DNA of 64,000 nt from Adlercreutzia shanghongiae. GTDB taxonomy: Bacteria > Actinomycetota > Coriobacteriia > Coriobacteriales > Eggerthellaceae. A program made the position numbers and the translations under genes. The DNA lies in assembly GCF_035830635.1 (NCBI RefSeq), contig NZ_JAYMFI010000009.1, positions 1 to 64,000 of the forward strand, read 5' to 3'. The first letter of the stretch is position 1. Every line of letters begins with the position of its first letter. Shown here piece by piece: positions 43,348 to 52,349 of the stretch. The notes under the pieces are model-generated. The model made no database searches, was not told the DNA's origin, and saw nothing but the letters and a program-made list of their open reading frames with translations.

Positions 43348-44055
43348 ATGCTCGCCATCGTCGGCCTGTACGTCGCGTTGTTTTTAGCCACCTTCCTGCT
43401 CGGCTCCATCCCCTGGGGCGTAATCATCTCGAAGCTGGCCTTCAAGAAGGACCTGCGTGACGAGGGAAGCGGCAACATCGGCACCACGAACGCCATGCGC
43501 ACCCTGGGCAAGGCCGGGGGAGCGGCGGTGTTCGTGCTCGATTTCGGCAAGGGCCTTGTTGCCGGCTGGATTGGTACGCTGGTTGCGGCCCATCTGGCCA
43601 CGACGATGATGGCCGCCGCCTCTGAGACGGGCGCAGCTATAGATCCGCTGTACTGGAACGGCGCGCTGTCCTTAACGGGGCTCGCCCTGGCGGTATCCTT
43701 TGCCGGCTGCACCTTGGGCCACATCTTCAGTCCCTGGCTCGGCTGGAAGGGCGGCAAGGGCATCGCCGTAGCCGCCGCGTGCCTTGTCTTCGTCTTCGGG
43801 CCGCTGGGCTTCATCATCGAGGTGTCTTGCTTCGTTATCGGTATCGTCGTGACGCGCTGCGTGTCGGTAGGCTCCATCGCTGCCGCTGCCGTTTGCCCCG
43901 TGCTCGGCCTGTACTTCTACTGGGGCGAATGGGTGCCCTGGCTCATCATCGCCATCACGGCCGGCGTCGTCATCTGGGCCCACCGCGCCAACATCGCCCG
44001 TCTGCGCGCCGGCACCGAGAACAAGATCGGAAGCAAGAAGAGGGAAGCCGCCTAG
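43348..44055 (+). CDS. plsY: acyl-phosphate glycerol-3-phosphate acyltransferase
   Basis: This 235-residue membrane protein has about five to seven hydrophobic segments. It acylates glycerol-3-phosphate with acyl-phosphate as donor. GSGNIGTTNAMRTLG (about 36-50) and GGKGIAVA (about 133-140) are the family's conserved substrate loops. An internal hydrophilic stretch (near 80-95) makes it slightly long. It is translationally close to der; gpsA follows after repeat copy B. Confidence 0.93.
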   Translation: MLAIVGLYVALFLATFLLGSIPWGVIISKLAFKKDLRDEGSGNIGTTNAMRTLGKAGGAAVFVLDFGKGLVAGWIGTLVAAHLATTMMAAASETGAAIDPLYWNGALSLTGLALAVSFAGCTLGHIFSPWLGWKGGKGIAVAAACLVFVFGPLGFIIEVSCFVIGIVVTRCVSVGSIAAAAVCPVLGLYFYWGEWVPWLIIAITAGVVIWAHRANIARLRAGTENKIGSKKREAA

Positions 44056-44091
44056 TGCTCAGCCAAGGTTGAGCGAAGCGAAAACACGGGG

Positions 44092-44185
44092 TGTTCTGAC
44101 CGAGCGAGTTCCGCAGCGACGAGAACAGGACTAAATGTCCTGCTCTCCAAAGCGAGGACTGTCTGAGCGAATCGGAATACCGCGT
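44092..44185 (+). repeat. structured interspersed repeat, copy B
   Basis: Its two internal loops are identical to those of copy A over about 21 and 24 bases. The outer stem is GTGTTCTGA with TCGGAATAC, and the central hairpin is GAGAACAGGAC (44121-44131) with GTCCTGCTCTC (44137-44147). The stem bases differ from copy A yet nearly all pair. It lies between plsY and gpsA. Confidence 0.85.
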
Positions 44186-44230
44186 GGTTTCGCCCCGAGA
44201 GAGTTTCAAGGAGATAGTGGGAGGACAACC

Positions 44231-45229
44231 ATGAGAGTAGCAGTGATTGGAGCCGGCAGCTGGGGGACGGCGCTGGCGCTCGTGCTGGCGGAAGCGGGAC
44301 ACGAGGTGATGCTCTGGGCCCGCACGGCGGAAGTGGCGCGCGCTATCAACGCCGAGCACCGCAACCCCCGCTACCTGGCCGACTACCTGCTGCCCTCTGC
44401 CATCCGCGCCACCGACTCCTATGCCGAGGCGTGCGAGGGCGCCGAGGCCGTGGTCATCGTGACGCCTTCGGCGGCCCTGCGCAGCGTGGCCCGCGACCTG
44501 TCCGCCCTCATCGGAGCTGACACGCCCGTCGTCATCTGCTCGAAGGGCGTGGAAGAGGCCACGGGCCTGCTTCCCATCGACACCTTCGCCGACGAGTTGG
44601 GCAACCCGGCGCGCTTCGCCGTGCTGTCGGGTCCCACCCACGCCGAGGAGGTCATCTGCCGCAAGCCCTCGGCCGCCGTGGTGGCCTCGTCCGACCCGGC
44701 TACGGCGCTGCTCTTCCGCGACCTGTTCGCCACGCGCTTCTTCCGCACCTACACTTCCGACGACCCGGTGGGCGTGGAGCTGTGCGCCGCCTTCAAGAAC
44801 GTCATTGCCATCGCCGTGGGCATCTCCTACGGCATGGGATTCGGCGACAACACCGCGGCCATGCTCATCACCCGCGGTCTGGCCGAGATGAGCCGCATGG
44901 TGGTGGCTGCTGGGGGCGAGGCCATTACCTGCATGGGCCTGGGCGGCGCCGGTGACATGGTGGTCACCTGCATGTCGCAGCACTCGCGCAACCGCCGCTT
45001 CGGCGAGCAGTACGTGGCCCGCGGGCTCACGCTGGCCGACTTCACGGCCCAGACCCACATGGTGGTGGAGGGCGCCATCGCCTGCAAGACCCTCGCCACG
45101 TTGGAGGAGCGCTACGGGGTCGACCTTCCCCTCACCGACACGGTGCGCGCCGTCGTGTGGGGCGGCGTGGCTCCCAAAGAGGCCGCCTCAACCCTCATCG
45201 AACGGCCCCTGAAGAGCGAGTTCTACTAA
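44231..45229 (+). CDS. gpsA: NAD(P)-dependent glycerol-3-phosphate dehydrogenase
   Basis: This 332-residue enzyme makes glycerol-3-phosphate for phospholipids. It has the dinucleotide motif GAGSWGTALA (residues 7-16), SKGVEE, and the catalytic-region FKNVIAIAVGISYGMGFGDN. I chose the ATG at 44231, preceded by GGGAGGAC; the frame is open upstream through repeat copy B but has no support there. It completes a lipid-precursor set with plsY and plsC. Confidence 0.95.
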   Translation: MRVAVIGAGSWGTALALVLAEAGHEVMLWARTAEVARAINAEHRNPRYLADYLLPSAIRATDSYAEACEGAEAVVIVTPSAALRSVARDLSALIGADTPVVICSKGVEEATGLLPIDTFADELGNPARFAVLSGPTHAEEVICRKPSAAVVASSDPATALLFRDLFATRFFRTYTSDDPVGVELCAAFKNVIAIAVGISYGMGFGDNTAAMLITRGLAEMSRMVVAAGGEAITCMGLGGAGDMVVTCMSQHSRNRRFGEQYVARGLTLADFTAQTHMVVEGAIACKTLATLEERYGVDLPLTDTVRAVVWGGVAPKEAASTLIERPLKSEFY

Positions 45230-45707
45230 GCTTATCGCTATCGCTCACTTATTCGATAAGGTTTCGCCAGGTCAACGAAGCGCATACGCCCGTTAAACCA
45301 ACGGCGGGCCCCTCTTTTCTTTCGAGGGGGAAGGGGTATTGTGGTCATCAGCCGAACGGAAGGCGGCAAGCGCAAGCGAAAGCGCGAGGCGCCCGGCCGA
45401 TCGGTCCTTGACAACCAACTCGAGTTTTCCGTCGCACCGTCTCCTGCGTGAACCCTCCTCTCTCCTCTCTCAAAACCCTCGCGGCGGAAACGACCTCCAT
45501 GCGCACGTTTCCCCTTCTCCTCCGTGCGTACTGAGCGAAGGCCCCTTCGGTTCCCCTGCCGAAGGGGCCTTTTTCGTGGGGAATTCACGCGCCAAAGGAC
45601 GGGAAGAAGCGGGTCATCGCCGCTTTTTGATTGCAGTTTCGCCGCTGGTCACGTAAGGTGGAACCAACAGGCAATGCTGGCGATGGATACGGAGGGCGTC
45701 GACGCTT
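45230..45707. other. 478-base gap with no gene; one strong terminator
   Basis: Near 45231-45262 a weak CTTATCG/CGATAAG dyad may end gpsA transcripts. GGGCCCCTC with GAGGGGGAAGGGG near 45307-45336 forms another partial dyad. A strong terminator is present at 45539-45574 (AGGCCCCTTCGG with CCGAAGGGGCCT, then TTTT) and stands 130 bases before the kinase gene, without an obvious gene to terminate. I see no coding frame with supporting signals here. Confidence 0.6.
45539..45574 (+). terminator. strong terminator upstream of kinase module 2
   Basis: A perfect 12-bp stem (45539-45550 with 45559-45570), 8-nt loop and T run. It lies 300 bases after gpsA, so it may end gpsA read-through or an unannotated short RNA. 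Confidence 0.85.
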
Positions 45708-48278
45708 ATGGCCACGACGAAACACGAGACCCAACGCAAGGGGAGCTATGCGCGCCTCACGGTAATTATCGTCGCCATCTTCGTGCTCATGGGCATCGGC
45801 ATCGGGGGCATCTCCCAGAGAACCTACGACGACATGTCCCAGGCGGCCATCCAGAACCTCAATGAGAACCTCGGCCTTATGCGCAGCACCGTCGAGGCGG
45901 TCATGGAAAGCGAGGCCGAGTTCCAGAAGTCCACGGCGGCCGAGCTCGCGGAGGCCGATAATCCCGAGGCGGCCGTGACCCGCCTGCCGGTCAGCGAGAT
46001 GACCTCGCTTCTCGCCGTCGTCCCCGCGGGAAAGAGCGAGGGCGTCACGAATCAGGGCGCGCCGTTCAGCACTGAGGAGCTCAATTTCGCCGGGGGCGGC
46101 ACCGTTGCCGGCCTTGCGGTGTCCCAGGCCTACGTGAACGACGCGGGCATCTGGGCCTACGTCATCAAGTGCCCCATCGAGCGCGACGGCGAGGAAGTGG
46201 CCGCGCTCTATGCGGAGTACCCCTTCGACGTCATCGACCGCTACCTGCCCGCGGGCTTCTACGACAAGCAGGCCGTGCTCTACGTCATGGACACTGCGAC
46301 CGAGCGCTTCGTGCTGAAGCCCGAGGGCATGGAGGATTTGAACGCGGGGCACATGAACCTCGAGGATTTCTACCACGCCAACAACATCGACGATGAGGCC
46401 ACGCTCGCCATGGTAGATGCGGGCATCGCCTCCCGTGAGAACGTCATGTTCATCCACGAGGTGAAGGGCAAAGAGTCGCTGTGCTACCTGTGGGCCCTCA
46501 ACGGCGGCTCCGCCTATCTGGTGGGCTATGTTCCCATGACCGCCATCCAGCGCGAGGCCGGGGCCGTGAACGCCGCCCTCGTTTTAGTGGCGGCCATCAC
46601 GATTGCGGCCTTCTGCCTGTGCGTGGTGCTCTACGCCTTCAACCGTCGCCGCCAGGCAGTGGCCCAGCGCGCCCAGGAGGCCGAGCGCGCCCTTCATGCC
46701 GAGCAGCTCGCCCAGGCGCTGCAGGCGGCCCAGGTGGCCAACGAGTCGAAGTCGGCGTTCCTTGCCAACATGTCCCACGATATCCGCACGCCCATGAACG
46801 CGGTGCTCGGGTTCACCACCATCATCGCCAAGGAGGCCGACAACCCCGCCAAGGTGCGCGACTGCGCGGCGAAGATCATGGCCTCGGGGCGCCATCTGCT
46901 CGATCTGATCAACGACGTGCTCGATATCTCCAAGATCGAGTCGGGCAAGGCCACGCTGAATCTTGCGGAATTCGATTTGGGCGATTCTCTGGCGGCCGCC
47001 GAGTCCATCATCGCCCCCATGGCCCGGGACAAGGGGCAAACCTTCCGCACGGAAATCTCCGCCGTGCGCCACGAGCGGCTCATCGGCGACGAGACGCACC
47101 TCAACCAGATTCTCATCAACCTGCTGTCCAACGCCGTGAAGTACACCCCCGAGGGCGGCGACATTTGGCTGCGCTTCATCGGGCTGCCGCAGCACTCGGG
47201 CCCGTTCGAGCGTTTGCGCATCGAGGTGGAGGACACGGGCTTCGGCATGACGCCCGAGTTCCTCGAGACCATCTTCGACTCGTTCACCCGCGCCGAGAAT
47301 TCCACGACCAATAAGGTGCAGGGAACTGGTCTGGGCATGTCCATCACGAAAAGCCTCGTTGAGCTGATGGGCGGCACCATCGAGGTGGAAAGCGAAGTGG
47401 GGAAAGGCTCGCTGTTCCGGGTCGATCTGGAGCTGCGCATTCCCGAAGAGCAGGCGGCGACCTACTTCTGGCAGCGGGCCGGCATTGAGCGCATGCTCGT
47501 GGTGGACGCCCATCCTGCCGCCCGCGCCACCATCGAGGGCTTTATGGAGGGCACGGGCGTTGCCGTTGCGGCAGCGGCCACGGTGGACGAAGCCCGGGAG
47601 CGCCTTGCCGCGGCCGGTCCTGCCGGCGCGCCCGATCTGGTGCTGTACGGCTGCAAGAAGCTCGACGGCGCCACCGTTGCCGCCGGCGAGTCGCTGCGAG
47701 GGGGCAATCCCGAGGTACCGCTGCTGTTCATGCTCGACCACGCCTTCGATTTGGAGGATGGCCTGAATCTTCCGGCTGGCGCAGGCACGCTCACCAAGCC
47801 GTTCTTCCCGTCCATGGTCAAGCAGCGCATCGAAGATTTGCGCGGCAGCGACGAGGAGGCGGCCGACGCGCTGGAGCAGGTGCTCGTCGGCAAGCACTTC
47901 CTCGCCGCCGAGGACAACTTCTTGAACGCCGGCATCCTCACCGACCTTCTGGAGATGGAGGGGGCCACGGTGGAGATCGTGGAGAACGGGCAGCTGGCCG
48001 TGGAGCGCTTCGAGCGCTGTGCGCCCGGCGAGTTCGACGCCATCCTCATGGACGTGCAGATGCCGGTCATGAACGGCCATGACGCCACGCGGGCCATTCG
48101 CGCCCTCGCCCGCGCCGACGCGGCCACCATCCCCATTTTCGCCATGACCGCCGACGCTTTCGTGGAGGACGAGAAGGCGGCTCTTGCCGCGGGCATGAAC
48201 GCCCATGTGGCGAAGCCCTTGGAGATTGGCGACCTGCGGTGCGCCGTCGACCGCTTCGTCGAGAAAGGACAATCATGA
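45708..48278 (+). CDS. hybrid sensor histidine kinase with pseudo-receiver and receiver (module 2)
   Basis: The 856 residues comprise a membrane segment (about 15-38), an extracytoplasmic sensor domain (about 40-285), a second membrane segment (about 288-310), a coiled coil, HisKA with His in NMSHDIRTPMNA (about 357), HATPase (GTGLGMS near 545), a pseudo-receiver (about 595-700) in which LVLYGCKKLDG replaces the Asp region, and a true receiver (about 725-850; ILMDVQMP, Asp about 782). GGAGGG precedes the ATG at 45708. Its stop overlaps the next gene's start as ATGA, exactly as in the pair at 31117-34694. Confidence 0.87.
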   Translation: MATTKHETQRKGSYARLTVIIVAIFVLMGIGIGGISQRTYDDMSQAAIQNLNENLGLMRSTVEAVMESEAEFQKSTAAELAEADNPEAAVTRLPVSEMTSLLAVVPAGKSEGVTNQGAPFSTEELNFAGGGTVAGLAVSQAYVNDAGIWAYVIKCPIERDGEEVAALYAEYPFDVIDRYLPAGFYDKQAVLYVMDTATERFVLKPEGMEDLNAGHMNLEDFYHANNIDDEATLAMVDAGIASRENVMFIHEVKGKESLCYLWALNGGSAYLVGYVPMTAIQREAGAVNAALVLVAAITIAAFCLCVVLYAFNRRRQAVAQRAQEAERALHAEQLAQALQAAQVANESKSAFLANMSHDIRTPMNAVLGFTTIIAKEADNPAKVRDCAAKIMASGRHLLDLINDVLDISKIESGKATLNLAEFDLGDSLAAAESIIAPMARDKGQTFRTEISAVRHERLIGDETHLNQILINLLSNAVKYTPEGGDIWLRFIGLPQHSGPFERLRIEVEDTGFGMTPEFLETIFDSFTRAENSTTNKVQGTGLGMSITKSLVELMGGTIEVESEVGKGSLFRVDLELRIPEEQAATYFWQRAGIERMLVVDAHPAARATIEGFMEGTGVAVAAAATVDEARERLAAAGPAGAPDLVLYGCKKLDGATVAAGESLRGGNPEVPLLFMLDHAFDLEDGLNLPAGAGTLTKPFFPSMVKQRIEDLRGSDEEAADALEQVLVGKHFLAAEDNFLNAGILTDLLEMEGATVEIVENGQLAVERFERCAPGEFDAILMDVQMPVMNGHDATRAIRALARADAATIPIFAMTADAFVEDEKAALAAGMNAHVAKPLEIGDLRCAVDRFVEKGQS

Positions 48279-49597
48279 GACTCTACACCCGCAGGTCCGC
48301 CTGCACGACCCTGGCCGCCCTGGCCTTTGCCGTCCCCGCGACCCTGTCCGCCTGCGGAGGGTCCCGGGAGCCGGTGAACCTCGCCGAGCAGAACAGCCAG
48401 GAAGCGCCGAGCATCGATTTTTTCAGTCCCATGGAGAAGATCGACCCCGATGCTTTGAACACCGCCCGCGAGGCCGGCGGCATGACCATCGACATGGCCG
48501 AGGAGCAGACGGGCATCTCGGTGGTCTACAACACCTATACCGCCGAGAACTACCAGGACAAGACCTACGATGACGTCTGCCTCGAGCGCGCTCGCGCCAG
48601 TCAGGACGACTTGTACCTGCTGAACCCGGACGTGACGGTGGCCTTGGGCCGCGAGGGACTTCTAGCCGACCTGTCCGGTTTGCCCGCGGCGGCGAATCTG
48701 CGCGAGGTGGTGCGCGCCGCGAACACCATCGATGGCCGGCTCGTCGCCATTCCCCAGGAGGTAGTGGCCTACGGACTGTTCCTGAATATGGACATCTTCA
48801 AGGAATGCCAGCTTGCGGTGCCGAACACCCCCGAGGAGTTCATCGCCTGCTGCAAGGCCCTGCGCGAGGCCGGCTACGAGGCGCCGGTGGGAGCGAACCG
48901 CTGGTGGCTCGAGACCTTCGTGTTCGCCCAGGCCTACGCCGAGATGTACAACGGGGGAGACGTGGAGGCCGAGGTGGCCGCCTTGAACGCCGGCCAGACC
49001 CGCTACAGCGACTACCTGCGCCCCGGCTTCGAGTTTCTCAAGGAGCTCATCGACGAGGGCTATGTGGATGCCGAGGGCGCCTCTACGAGCGAGGCGTTCG
49101 AGGGGCCGGGCGAGGGCCAGGCCTTCCTGGACGGCGAGTGCCCCATCGTCATGGCCTACTGGGGCGCCGCCAACACCGAGACCGCCTACGGCAAGCCGCC
49201 CTTTGCCATGGAGGTCGTCGGCTTCCCGTCCGACTTGGGCCAGATGCCGGTGCTCTCCGTGACGGGCTACGGTGTCCTCGAGCAGGCGCGTCACCGCGAC
49301 GAGGCCCTGGAGGTGCTGAACGTCATCGTCTCCGATGAGGCGCTCGAGCTTTATTCCGAGATAAACCGCGTTATCTCGCCCTCGGAGAACGTCAAGGTGG
49401 AGTGCATCGACGCCCTCAAGCCGCTTAACGCGCTGGTGGAAGAGGGCAAGTTCGTGCTTGCCTCGAACGCAGGGATGGACGTGGAGCAGTGGGGCAACGT
49501 GTGCCTTATCGTGCGCGATTTGCTCGGCGGCGCCAGCGTGGAGGCATGCATGGAGGCGCTGGACAAGCTTCAGGAGGACGCGCTCTCGGCACAATAG
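48275..49597 (+). CDS. extracytoplasmic solute-binding lipoprotein (module 2)
   Basis: This 440-residue lipoprotein has TRRSAC and a hydrophobic run to lipobox LSAC (Cys27), then a family 1 solute-binding fold (LYLLNPDVTVAL, VGANRWWLETF, GECPIVMAYWGA). The ATG at 48275 overlaps the kinase stop and follows AAAGGA; an upstream in-frame ATG at 48239 lies inside the kinase gene. No permease or ATPase accompanies it; the next gene is on the opposite strand. It probably presents a ligand to the kinase. The sequence differs greatly from the module 1 binding protein, so another ligand is likely. Confidence 0.83.
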   Translation: MRLYTRRSACTTLAALAFAVPATLSACGGSREPVNLAEQNSQEAPSIDFFSPMEKIDPDALNTAREAGGMTIDMAEEQTGISVVYNTYTAENYQDKTYDDVCLERARASQDDLYLLNPDVTVALGREGLLADLSGLPAAANLREVVRAANTIDGRLVAIPQEVVAYGLFLNMDIFKECQLAVPNTPEEFIACCKALREAGYEAPVGANRWWLETFVFAQAYAEMYNGGDVEAEVAALNAGQTRYSDYLRPGFEFLKELIDEGYVDAEGASTSEAFEGPGEGQAFLDGECPIVMAYWGAANTETAYGKPPFAMEVVGFPSDLGQMPVLSVTGYGVLEQARHRDEALEVLNVIVSDEALELYSEINRVISPSENVKVECIDALKPLNALVEEGKFVLASNAGMDVEQWGNVCLIVRDLLGGASVEACMEALDKLQEDALSAQ

Positions 49598-49643
49598 CGG
49601 CTTGCGCAGCCCCGCGTCGCACGCGGGACGCCGTCGCGGGTTG

Positions 49644-49668
49644 AGGGGGCGCTCAGGCGCCCCCTTTC
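49644..49668. terminator. bidirectional terminator overlapping the Ogt-like gene end
   Basis: A perfect 9-bp stem AGGGGGCGC (49644-49652) with GCGCCCCCT (49657-49665) is followed by TTT. It covers the 3' end of the convergent Ogt-like gene. Confidence 0.8.
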
Positions 49669-50129
49669 TGTTCCAGAGCGAGCAGGGCCCGGGCGATGTC
49701 GCCCGCTCGTCCGGTGCCGAGGGGGGCTCCGGTGGCGGTGACGATGCGATGGGTGGGCACGAGCAGAGGCGCGGGGCAGCGGCGCACGGCGGCCCCCACG
49801 GCGCGAAACGACGCGGGAGATCCCAGGGTCTCGGCTACGGCCCGGGCGGTGGCGGTGTGCCCATAGGGGATGTTCGCCACGGCCCTCCATACGCTTATCT
49901 GAAACGCGCTGCCGTCGGGCTTGAGCGGCACGGTGAAAACGGTGCGACGCCCGGCCAAATACTCCATGATCTGATTGGCGGCATCGGTGGTGACGGCGGC
50001 GGGCTGGCGGCGGCCCGCAAGGGGCGCCTCTCCCAAAACGACGGCGGTGACCGCGTCGCCGTCTGCGGCCACCGTGATGGGGCCGAATTTCGTCGGATAA
50101 GTGTAGAACGTGCGGGCATCGGTGGGCAT
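49653..50129 (-). CDS. Ogt/alkyltransferase-like protein without the catalytic cysteine
   Basis: This 158-residue protein has the fold of O6-alkylguanine-DNA alkyltransferases: FQISVWRAVANIPYGHTATA (the region before the helix-turn-helix) and then VPTHRIV where active enzymes have PCHRV. The nucleophile Cys is Thr126, so it cannot accept alkyl groups by the known mechanism. Alkyltransferase-like (ATL) proteins, usually with Trp at this site, bind lesions and recruit nucleotide excision repair; a similar role is possible. The ATG at 50129 follows GCGAGG; a GTG 24 bases upstream is an alternative. Confidence 0.82.
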   Translation of the reverse strand: MPTDARTFYTYPTKFGPITVAADGDAVTAVVLGEAPLAGRRQPAAVTTDAANQIMEYLAGRRTVFTVPLKPDGSAFQISVWRAVANIPYGHTATARAVAETLGSPASFRAVGAAVRRCPAPLLVPTHRIVTATGAPLGTGRAGDIARALLALEQKGGA

Positions 50130-50249
50130 GCGGGGCCTCGCTCTCGGTCTCACGTGCAGGTTTGCCGCTGATGACCATTATAGGGGGTTGCGGGCGCGCT
50201 GGCGCGGTAGAATAGGGGCAAAAGGAAACTCGCGAGATGAGGAAGCACC

Positions 50250-50960
50250 ATGTACCAACCGGTTAAGATCGCCCCCTCCATCCTGTCCGCCGATTTCATG
50301 CACCTCTCCGACAGCATCGCGCTGATTGAGGAAGGCGGCGCGAACTTCGTGCACATCGATGTCATGGACGGCCATTTCGTGCCGAACCTCACTATGGGCG
50401 TGCCGCTCTTGAAGCAGCTGGCGCCTGCGACGGACATGGTGTGCGACGTGCATCTCATGATCGACAACCCGCTTATCGAGCTGCCCTGGTTCATCGATGC
50501 CGGCGCCGACCTTTTGAACGTGCACGCCGAAGCGCTCACCGACGAGGAGCTTGTGCGCGCCGTGGCCATGATCCACGAGGCGGGCTGCCTTGCGGCCGTG
50601 GCCTTGAAGCCGAAGACGCCGGCAAGCGCCTTGGCACCGGTCATCGCCGATTTGGATATGGCGCTCGTCATGTCCGTGGAGCCGGGATTTTCCGGCCAGA
50701 GCTACATCGTCGGATCGGACTTGAAGGTGGCCGAGGTGGCGGCCCGCGCCCGTGCGGCGGGAAACGATGAGATGCTCATCCAGGTAGACGGCGGCATCGG
50801 CGTGGCCACCGCCCCGCTCGTGGCCGCTGCCGGGGCCGATGTGCTCGTGTGCGGCAACGCGGTGTTCAAGGCAGAGGACCCGGCCTCGGCCATCACGGCC
50901 GTGCGCGGCGCGGCCGACGAGGCGCGTCTGGCCGCTCTGGCCGCCGGCGAGCGGGCGTAA
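50250..50960 (+). CDS. rpe: ribulose-phosphate 3-epimerase
   Basis: This 236-residue TIM-barrel enzyme interconverts ribulose-5-phosphate and xylulose-5-phosphate. IAPSILSADF, VHIDVMDGHFVPNLT (metal-site His and Asp), DVHLMI, MSVEPGFSGQ and VDGGIG are all present. Length is typical. GAGATGAGGAAG precedes the ATG. Confidence 0.96.
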   Translation: MYQPVKIAPSILSADFMHLSDSIALIEEGGANFVHIDVMDGHFVPNLTMGVPLLKQLAPATDMVCDVHLMIDNPLIELPWFIDAGADLLNVHAEALTDEELVRAVAMIHEAGCLAAVALKPKTPASALAPVIADLDMALVMSVEPGFSGQSYIVGSDLKVAEVAARARAAGNDEMLIQVDGGIGVATAPLVAAAGADVLVCGNAVFKAEDPASAITAVRGAADEARLAALAAGERA

Positions 50961-51044
50961 GGCTAAAGGTTCGCGGCCGGCGCCGCGATTGGTTTCGAAA
51001 CGGCGCGGCGCGAGATTGCCGCGCGAGCTTCAAGAAGGAATGCG

Positions 51045-52343
51045 ATGACTAGTTCTTCCGATAATCTGAAGGCGATCGAGCGCGAGCTTGCCGCCGATGT
51101 CGCCATGGCCGAAGGCGCGCCCAATGCCGAAGAGGCGCGCCTGCCGAAACCCGTGCCGGCGTTTATCTACCTCGACTACGCCGCCACGGCCCCGCTGTGC
51201 GAGGAGGCGGCTCTAGCCATGGAGCCCTTCCAGGTGCCTGGGCCCGAGAGCCTCGCCTGCAACGCCAACGCCAACGCGCTGTACGGGCTGGGGCGGGCCG
51301 CCTTCGACTTCATGGAGGGCGCTCGCCGTCGGGTGGCCCGGGCCCTCGGCGCCCGTCGCCCCGACGAGATCATCTTCACGTCCGGCGCCACCGAGGCCGA
51401 CGATGCGGCCCTCATCGGCCTTGTGCACGGCGCCGCCCAGGCCCGCCGCCTGGCAGGGCAGGGGAGCCGGCCTTTGCACGTGGTCACCTCCGCCATCGAG
51501 CACGATGCAGTGCTCGCCCCCTGCAAGCGCCTCGAGGCCGAGGGCGTGCGCGTCACCTACCTGCGCCCCAATCGCCAGGGCTTCATCGAAGTGGATGCCT
51601 TGAAAGCGGCGCTTACCGAGGACACGGTGCTCGTCTCCGTGCAGATGGCCAACTCCGAGGTGGGATCCATCCAGCCCATTCGCGAGCTGGTCGCCGCAGC
51701 CCACGGTGTTGGCGCCCTGTTCCACACCGACGCCGTGCAGGCTTTGGGAAAGATGCCCGTAAACCTGGCAGATCTTGATGTGGACGCCGCCTCGTTCTCG
51801 GCCCACAAGGTCGGCGGCCCCAAGGGCGTGGGCGCCCTGTACCTGCGCGCCCGCACGACCTTCGAGCCCTATCTGCTCGGCGGCGGCCAGGAGTCGGGGC
51901 GCCGCAGCGGCACCCAGAACGTCGCCGGCATCATGGGCTTCGCCGCCGCCTGCGAGGCCGCCGTGGCCGCCGAGCCCGACGAGTCCGCCCGCCTGCGCGC
52001 CCTGCGCGATGGGCTCTATGCGGCCCTGGCCGCGGCCGACGGCGTGAGCGCTACGGTTGCGGTGGAGCCCGGCAGCGAGGACTTCCTCCCCAACATCGTC
52101 CACGTCCTGGCCGATGAGTGGGAAAGCGAGACCATGGTTTTGCGCTTCGACAAGCTGGGCGTCTGCGTCGCCGGCGGCAGCGCCTGCTCGAGCCACTCCC
52201 TGGAGCCGAGCCATGTGCTAAGGGCCATGGGCATCTCGGGGGATGAAGCCTATAACGCCCTGCGCGTCTCCATGGGCCGCTACACGACCGAGGCCGACAT
52301 CGAGGCCTTCAAAGAGGCCCTTAACAACGTACTGAATTGGTAG
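51045..52343 (+). CDS. cysteine desulfurase (NifS/IscS family)
   Basis: This 432-residue PLP enzyme has DYAATAPL near residue 45, the PLP Lys in SAHKVGGPKG (Lys255) and the persulfide-forming Cys in GGSACSS (Cys381). It releases sulfur from cysteine for Fe-S clusters or thio-cofactors. No iscU or scaffold gene adjoins it, so the recipient is unclear. A 40-residue N-terminal extension rich in Ala/Glu precedes the catalytic domain. GAAGGAATGCG precedes the ATG at 51045. Confidence 0.9.
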   Translation: MTSSSDNLKAIERELAADVAMAEGAPNAEEARLPKPVPAFIYLDYAATAPLCEEAALAMEPFQVPGPESLACNANANALYGLGRAAFDFMEGARRRVARALGARRPDEIIFTSGATEADDAALIGLVHGAAQARRLAGQGSRPLHVVTSAIEHDAVLAPCKRLEAEGVRVTYLRPNRQGFIEVDALKAALTEDTVLVSVQMANSEVGSIQPIRELVAAAHGVGALFHTDAVQALGKMPVNLADLDVDAASFSAHKVGGPKGVGALYLRARTTFEPYLLGGGQESGRRSGTQNVAGIMGFAAACEAAVAAEPDESARLRALRDGLYAALAAADGVSATVAVEPGSEDFLPNIVHVLADEWESETMVLRFDKLGVCVAGGSACSSHSLEPSHVLRAMGISGDEAYNALRVSMGRYTTEADIEAFKEALNNVLNW

Positions 52344-52349
52344 GAAGCT

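Noticed and set aside
44135..44230. Longer gpsA start through the repeat
   Set aside because: Reading frame is open only because of repeat copy B; the Rossmann motif requires the start at 44231, which has a good ribosome-binding site.
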